Origin: Candidatus Omnitrophota bacterium
Lineage (GTDB): Bacteria; Omnitrophota; Gorgyraeia; B26-G9
Assembly (NCBI GenBank): GCA_023136735.1
Contig: JAGLQQ010000129.1
Span: forward strand, 1-7,603
DNA length: 7,603 bases
Direction: 5' to 3'
The notes beneath the pieces are model-generated. The model worked only from the letters and a program-made list of their open reading frames with translations, ran no database searches and was not told the origin of the DNA. Numbering within the stretch: the stretch's first letter is position 1; each line of letters starts with the position of its first letter. Below are positions 4,836-7,603 of the stretch, piece by piece. The position numbers and the translations under genes were made by a program.

Positions 4836-7454
4836 TCATGAACATATTATCTTGTTGGCAAATTCAAGTTCTTCTTTCTTAGTGGTTATTAACCCATCAA
4901 TTTTCGCGTAAAGTGTTTTCTTTAATGCCTGCTTAAAGCGCGGCCCTGCGAAAGCAACGTTTTTTTTAAGGTCATGACCCGTGATTTGAAGCTTTATATT
5001 AGCATATTTTCTTAAGAATTTTATATAAAATTCTTTTTTCTTCATTATCTTTGTCATAGCCATAAAAAAAAGCAAAACTTCAATAGGCAACGGCTTAAAA
5101 AGTGAGTACAAAGTACTCGGTTGCATTTTATTGCTTTTGTTTATAGCCTGGTGGGTCTTCTGCTGTCTTTCCTTACTCAAAAACACACAATCCTGCACAG
5201 ACTTTTTAAAGTTAAAATTATTAAAAACTTCTTGAGTCTCTTTAATAGTCAAATCATCCAGGATTACAAGCAGATAGAGAATATCCCGTTTTAGTTGTCC
5301 TTGAAAAAAACTAAGTTTATACCAGGCCAACACTTCCTCAATTGATTCAAGACTTTGCTGCATTTTTTTATTGAACCTCAAACGCTGGTGAATAAACTTC
5401 AATTCATGCAATTGCGCCATGCGACGGATAACTTTTATAGGATGAGGCTCATTTAAAAGCAGCATTAGTTCATCTGCTATTCTGAATTTGCGCAGCCTTC
5501 CAAACATTTCAAGGTCAACAGCCGCCTGTATTAAATTTTCTGTATGTTTATCTATCAGAAAATCAAATCTTTGCTCAAATCGAATGGCCCGAAAAATACG
5601 GGTTGGATCTTCCACGAAACTAAGGTCATGCAAAACACGAATTCTTTTTTCCTTAATATCTTTTTCTCCTTGAAAAAAATCGATCAGTTTCGCGAATTTT
5701 TTTTTATTTAAACCCAGCGCAAGCGTATTAATCGTAAAATCACGACGGAATAAATCTTGCCCAAGAGTACTTGAGCTAACAACTGGCAAAGCAGCTGGAG
5801 TTTCATAAAGTTCAGTGCGAGCCGTAGCAATATCTATGATCGTATCATCTTTGAGTGTGATCTTAGCTGTTTTGAATCTGTGATGAACCTTTACCTTAGC
5901 TATGAGTTCATTTGCTACCCCCTTCGCAAACTCTATAGCATTAGCCTCGACAACAATATCCATATCCAGATTAGCCCGGCCAAGCAATAAATCACGCACA
6001 AAGCCTCCGATAATATAAACCATGATATTTTGCTTATCAGCAATCCCACCTATCTTTTTAAGTAAAAGTATAGTCTTTTTAGGCAAAATCCGTTCCATCT
6101 TTTTCTGGAAGTCCTTTGACTTGGTAACTTCTGCCTTAGTCACCTTTTTCTTCGCCTTTTTTATAAATACATCTTTATAATTACCCTTTAAAATATCCCT
6201 ACGTGATATAACTCCGATCAGCCTGCCTTGCTTAATCACAGGCAGAATTTCAAGCCGCTCATCAGATATTATTCTTTTCACATCATCCATCGGAGCATCT
6301 GAACCTACTACTGCCACTTTCTTGCGCAAATACCCTTTAATCGGCGCATGCGCAAACCCCTGACTTATAGCGCCATTAACATCACTTTTTGTAATAATCC
6401 CTGCGAATTCCCCATTATCAACAACTGCCATAGCCCCAAGGCCTAGTTTGTTCAATATCGTTTTAGCCTTTTCTATAGGTAACTTTAAATTAAACGTGTT
6501 AAAACACGCATCCATTATATCCGCGGCATTAATCTCAGATTTTACTTTTTTCTTAAGAATAGTTAAAAGCTCTTTTTCTATTTCAGCAATTTTTTTACCC
6601 CTAATTGTCGCGGATGCGGCACTCTTATGTCCGCCTCCGTTAAATTTTGTGATAATATTGCTTACATCTACAGATTTTATGCGGCTGCGGGCTATCATTT
6701 GAACTCTTTCCTTTATTTGGACAAGAGCAAACAATATACTGAAATTTTCTATTTCAAGCAGCTTATGGGTAACCCAAGCCAGGTCAAGTGATTCATCATC
6801 AATACGAACGCTAGCAATAGCGATATTTACACCACCAATGCGAAAAATCCTTGTAGCATCTATCATCTGAGACAGTAAATGCATCTCCTTTTTGCTAAGT
6901 TCACGGCTAAGGCTCGCTGCAATCAGGCTTAAATTAGCACCATTAGAAAACAGGTAGCTTACCATATCAATATCTTTCTTAGTCGTTGTCCCAAATGTCA
7001 GAGAACCAGTATCTTCATAAATGCCTAAAGCAAATATTGTCGCCTCAAGCGGACTTATAGGTATCTTTCTTTTTTTAATTATTTCTAGTAATATAGTTAC
7101 CGTAGCACCTCTGCGCTGGTATATATCTTTATCAGCCTTTAAATCGTTTTTCCCTCTTGGATGATGATCATAACAATGCAGCAACAGACCCGGATTTTTT
7201 ATGAAATCAGCTGCTTTTCCTATTCTGCTTTTTATTCTTGTATCTACCAATATCAAACGACGCATTTTTGTAAAATCCACATGCTTTTCATTCTCCGCCC
7301 GGATACACTCATGCAGCAGGGATAAAAAGTTGCGAACACCGCGTTGTTTAGATGAGGGCAGGATAACTTTTGCCTTTGGATAAAGTTTTGATGCCCCAAC
7401 CAAGCTAGCTAATGCATCAAAATCCGCGTTATTATGTGTTACGATTACATCCAT
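4836..7454 (-). CDS. cca: DHH-CBS-CBS-tRNA nucleotidyltransferase fusion (CCA- or A-adding enzyme)
   Basis: The 872-residue protein has three parts. First, a DHH/DHHA1-like phosphoesterase: HNNADFDALAS (7-17; D11, D13), LVDTR (69-73; D71), DHH at 96-98, YEDTGSL (146-152; D148) and GGGHKSAAS (273-281). All the expected metal ligands are present. Second, two CBS domains at about 308-365 and 371-428, usually adenine-nucleotide sensors, then a Lys-rich linker (432-460). Third, a class II tRNA nucleotidyltransferase: GGFVRDLLLG (483-492), the DMD carboxylates (497-499), RRDFTINTLALG (570-581), the EDPTR template motif (615-619) followed by FRAIRFE, and the closing ITGHDL (824-829). This part adds C and A, or A only, to tRNA 3' ends. 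The same architecture is known from bacterial enzymes of about 820-870 residues, including the A-adding enzyme of Aquifex, where a second enzyme adds CC; sequence alone does not settle specificity here. The frame is intact and ends in TGA. The Shine-Dalgarno is weak; the start is chosen because the first DHH motif begins at residue 7. Confidence 0.93.
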   Translation of the reverse strand: MDVIVTHNNADFDALASLVGASKLYPKAKVILPSSKQRGVRNFLSLLHECIRAENEKHVDFTKMRRLILVDTRIKSRIGKAADFIKNPGLLLHCYDHHPRGKNDLKADKDIYQRRGATVTILLEIIKKRKIPISPLEATIFALGIYEDTGSLTFGTTTKKDIDMVSYLFSNGANLSLIAASLSRELSKKEMHLLSQMIDATRIFRIGGVNIAIASVRIDDESLDLAWVTHKLLEIENFSILFALVQIKERVQMIARSRIKSVDVSNIITKFNGGGHKSAASATIRGKKIAEIEKELLTILKKKVKSEINAADIMDACFNTFNLKLPIEKAKTILNKLGLGAMAVVDNGEFAGIITKSDVNGAISQGFAHAPIKGYLRKKVAVVGSDAPMDDVKRIISDERLEILPVIKQGRLIGVISRRDILKGNYKDVFIKKAKKKVTKAEVTKSKDFQKKMERILPKKTILLLKKIGGIADKQNIMVYIIGGFVRDLLLGRANLDMDIVVEANAIEFAKGVANELIAKVKVHHRFKTAKITLKDDTIIDIATARTELYETPAALPVVSSSTLGQDLFRRDFTINTLALGLNKKKFAKLIDFFQGEKDIKEKRIRVLHDLSFVEDPTRIFRAIRFEQRFDFLIDKHTENLIQAAVDLEMFGRLRKFRIADELMLLLNEPHPIKVIRRMAQLHELKFIHQRLRFNKKMQQSLESIEEVLAWYKLSFFQGQLKRDILYLLVILDDLTIKETQEVFNNFNFKKSVQDCVFLSKERQQKTHQAINKSNKMQPSTLYSLFKPLPIEVLLFFMAMTKIMKKKEFYIKFLRKYANIKLQITGHDLKKNVAFAGPRFKQALKKTLYAKIDGLITTKKEELEFANKIICS

Positions 7455-7467
7455 AAGAAAATCCGAG

Positions 7468-7488
7468 GTTAAAAGTTACAAGTTAAAA
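7468..7488. repeat. Three tandem heptamers just upstream of cca
   Basis: The plus strand reads GTTAAAA, GTTACAA, GTTAAAA in direct succession, three 7-base units with one mismatch. The array ends 14 bases from the cca ATG, so in the mRNA it lies in the 5' leader as repeated TTTTAAC-like units. Such a short array may be chance in AT-rich DNA or a simple repeat able to change copy number. Confidence 0.45.
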
Positions 7489-7552
7489 ACTAAACATACA
7501 GGTATTGTTGTTAAGAATTGATTCCTACTTCTTTTTCTTTATATTTGCAGTC

Positions 7553-7603
7553 TTACTTTTTACGCCCTACACCAATGCATGTCTTGTCCTGCAATAGTTG
7601 ACA
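7553..7603 (-). CDS. Possible C-terminal end of an upstream gene, unidentified
   Basis: On the minus strand the frame that begins exactly at the right edge gives 16 codons ending in GVGRKK and a TAA at 7553-7555. The other two minus frames close after 11-13 codons. This could be the end of the next gene upstream of cca, which would share the strand of all other genes. The stretch is too short to recognise; it does not resemble the usual end of InfB, which might have been expected here. It could equally be non-coding. Between it and cca (7455-7552) I see only AT-rich spacer and the heptamer array. Confidence 0.2.
   Translation of the reverse strand, partial: CQLLQDKTCIGVGRKK

Noticed and set aside
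5488..7383. Plus-strand open frames opposite cca (61, 84 and 60 codons)
   Set aside because: They are short antisense frames inside a strongly conserved coding region, with no support from a ribosome-binding site or motifs.

Overview
The window reads as a chromosomal segment of an AT-rich bacterium. Every supported gene lies on the minus strand, so the biological order runs from right to left. The core is a housekeeping block for RNA maturation and translation: a large DHH-CBS-CBS-tRNA nucleotidyltransferase fusion (cca), ribosome-binding factor A (rbfA), a DHH/DHHA1 nanoRNase/pAp phosphatase (nrnA), tRNA pseudouridine-55 synthase (truB) and the bifunctional riboflavin kinase/FAD synthetase (ribF). 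The rbfA-nrnA-truB-ribF order is the conserved bacterial arrangement that normally follows nusA-infB; here the cca fusion occupies the position just upstream of rbfA. TAA, TAG and TGA all end genes, so the standard bacterial code applies. The fused cca, the short TruB and the secreted protein at the left edge suggest an uncultured deep-branching Gram-negative lineage. Omnitrophota would fit, but that is an inference from style and not proven by the sequence.

Layout from the right edge. Positions 7553-7603 may hold the last codons of an unidentified upstream gene. An approximately 100-base spacer contains three tandem heptamers just before cca. The cca fusion (4836-7454) is followed by a 112-base spacer with a 5-bp-stem hairpin that encloses a perfect TATAAT, then a good Shine-Dalgarno for rbfA. 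rbfA (4313-4723) overlaps nrnA (3325-4320) by 8 bases, and its Glu-rich tail doubles as the nrnA ribosome-binding region. The 115-base spacer between nrnA and truB differs from the other spacers: 10-bp perfect inverted repeats bound it and it is full of short direct repeats, so it may be a small mobile or dispersed repeat. truB (2523-3209) and ribF (1471-2421) follow, separated by 101 bases. After a very AT-rich spacer with a plausible promoter, a new unit starts at 1315: a secreted, largely helical protein of unknown function that stays open for 438 codons and runs off the left edge.

Functionally, the block joins tRNA 3'-end building and repair (cca), tRNA T-loop modification (truB), 30S maturation (rbfA), clearance of the shortest RNA fragments (nrnA) and flavin cofactor synthesis (ribF). 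Two separate DHH phosphoesterase domains, one fused to a nucleotidyltransferase and one free-standing, sit either side of rbfA. I did not find a defence system, CRISPR array, RNA gene or complete insertion sequence. The least explained parts are the secreted protein at the left edge, the inverted-repeat spacer at 3217-3336 and the biochemical role of the DHH-CBS half of the cca fusion.
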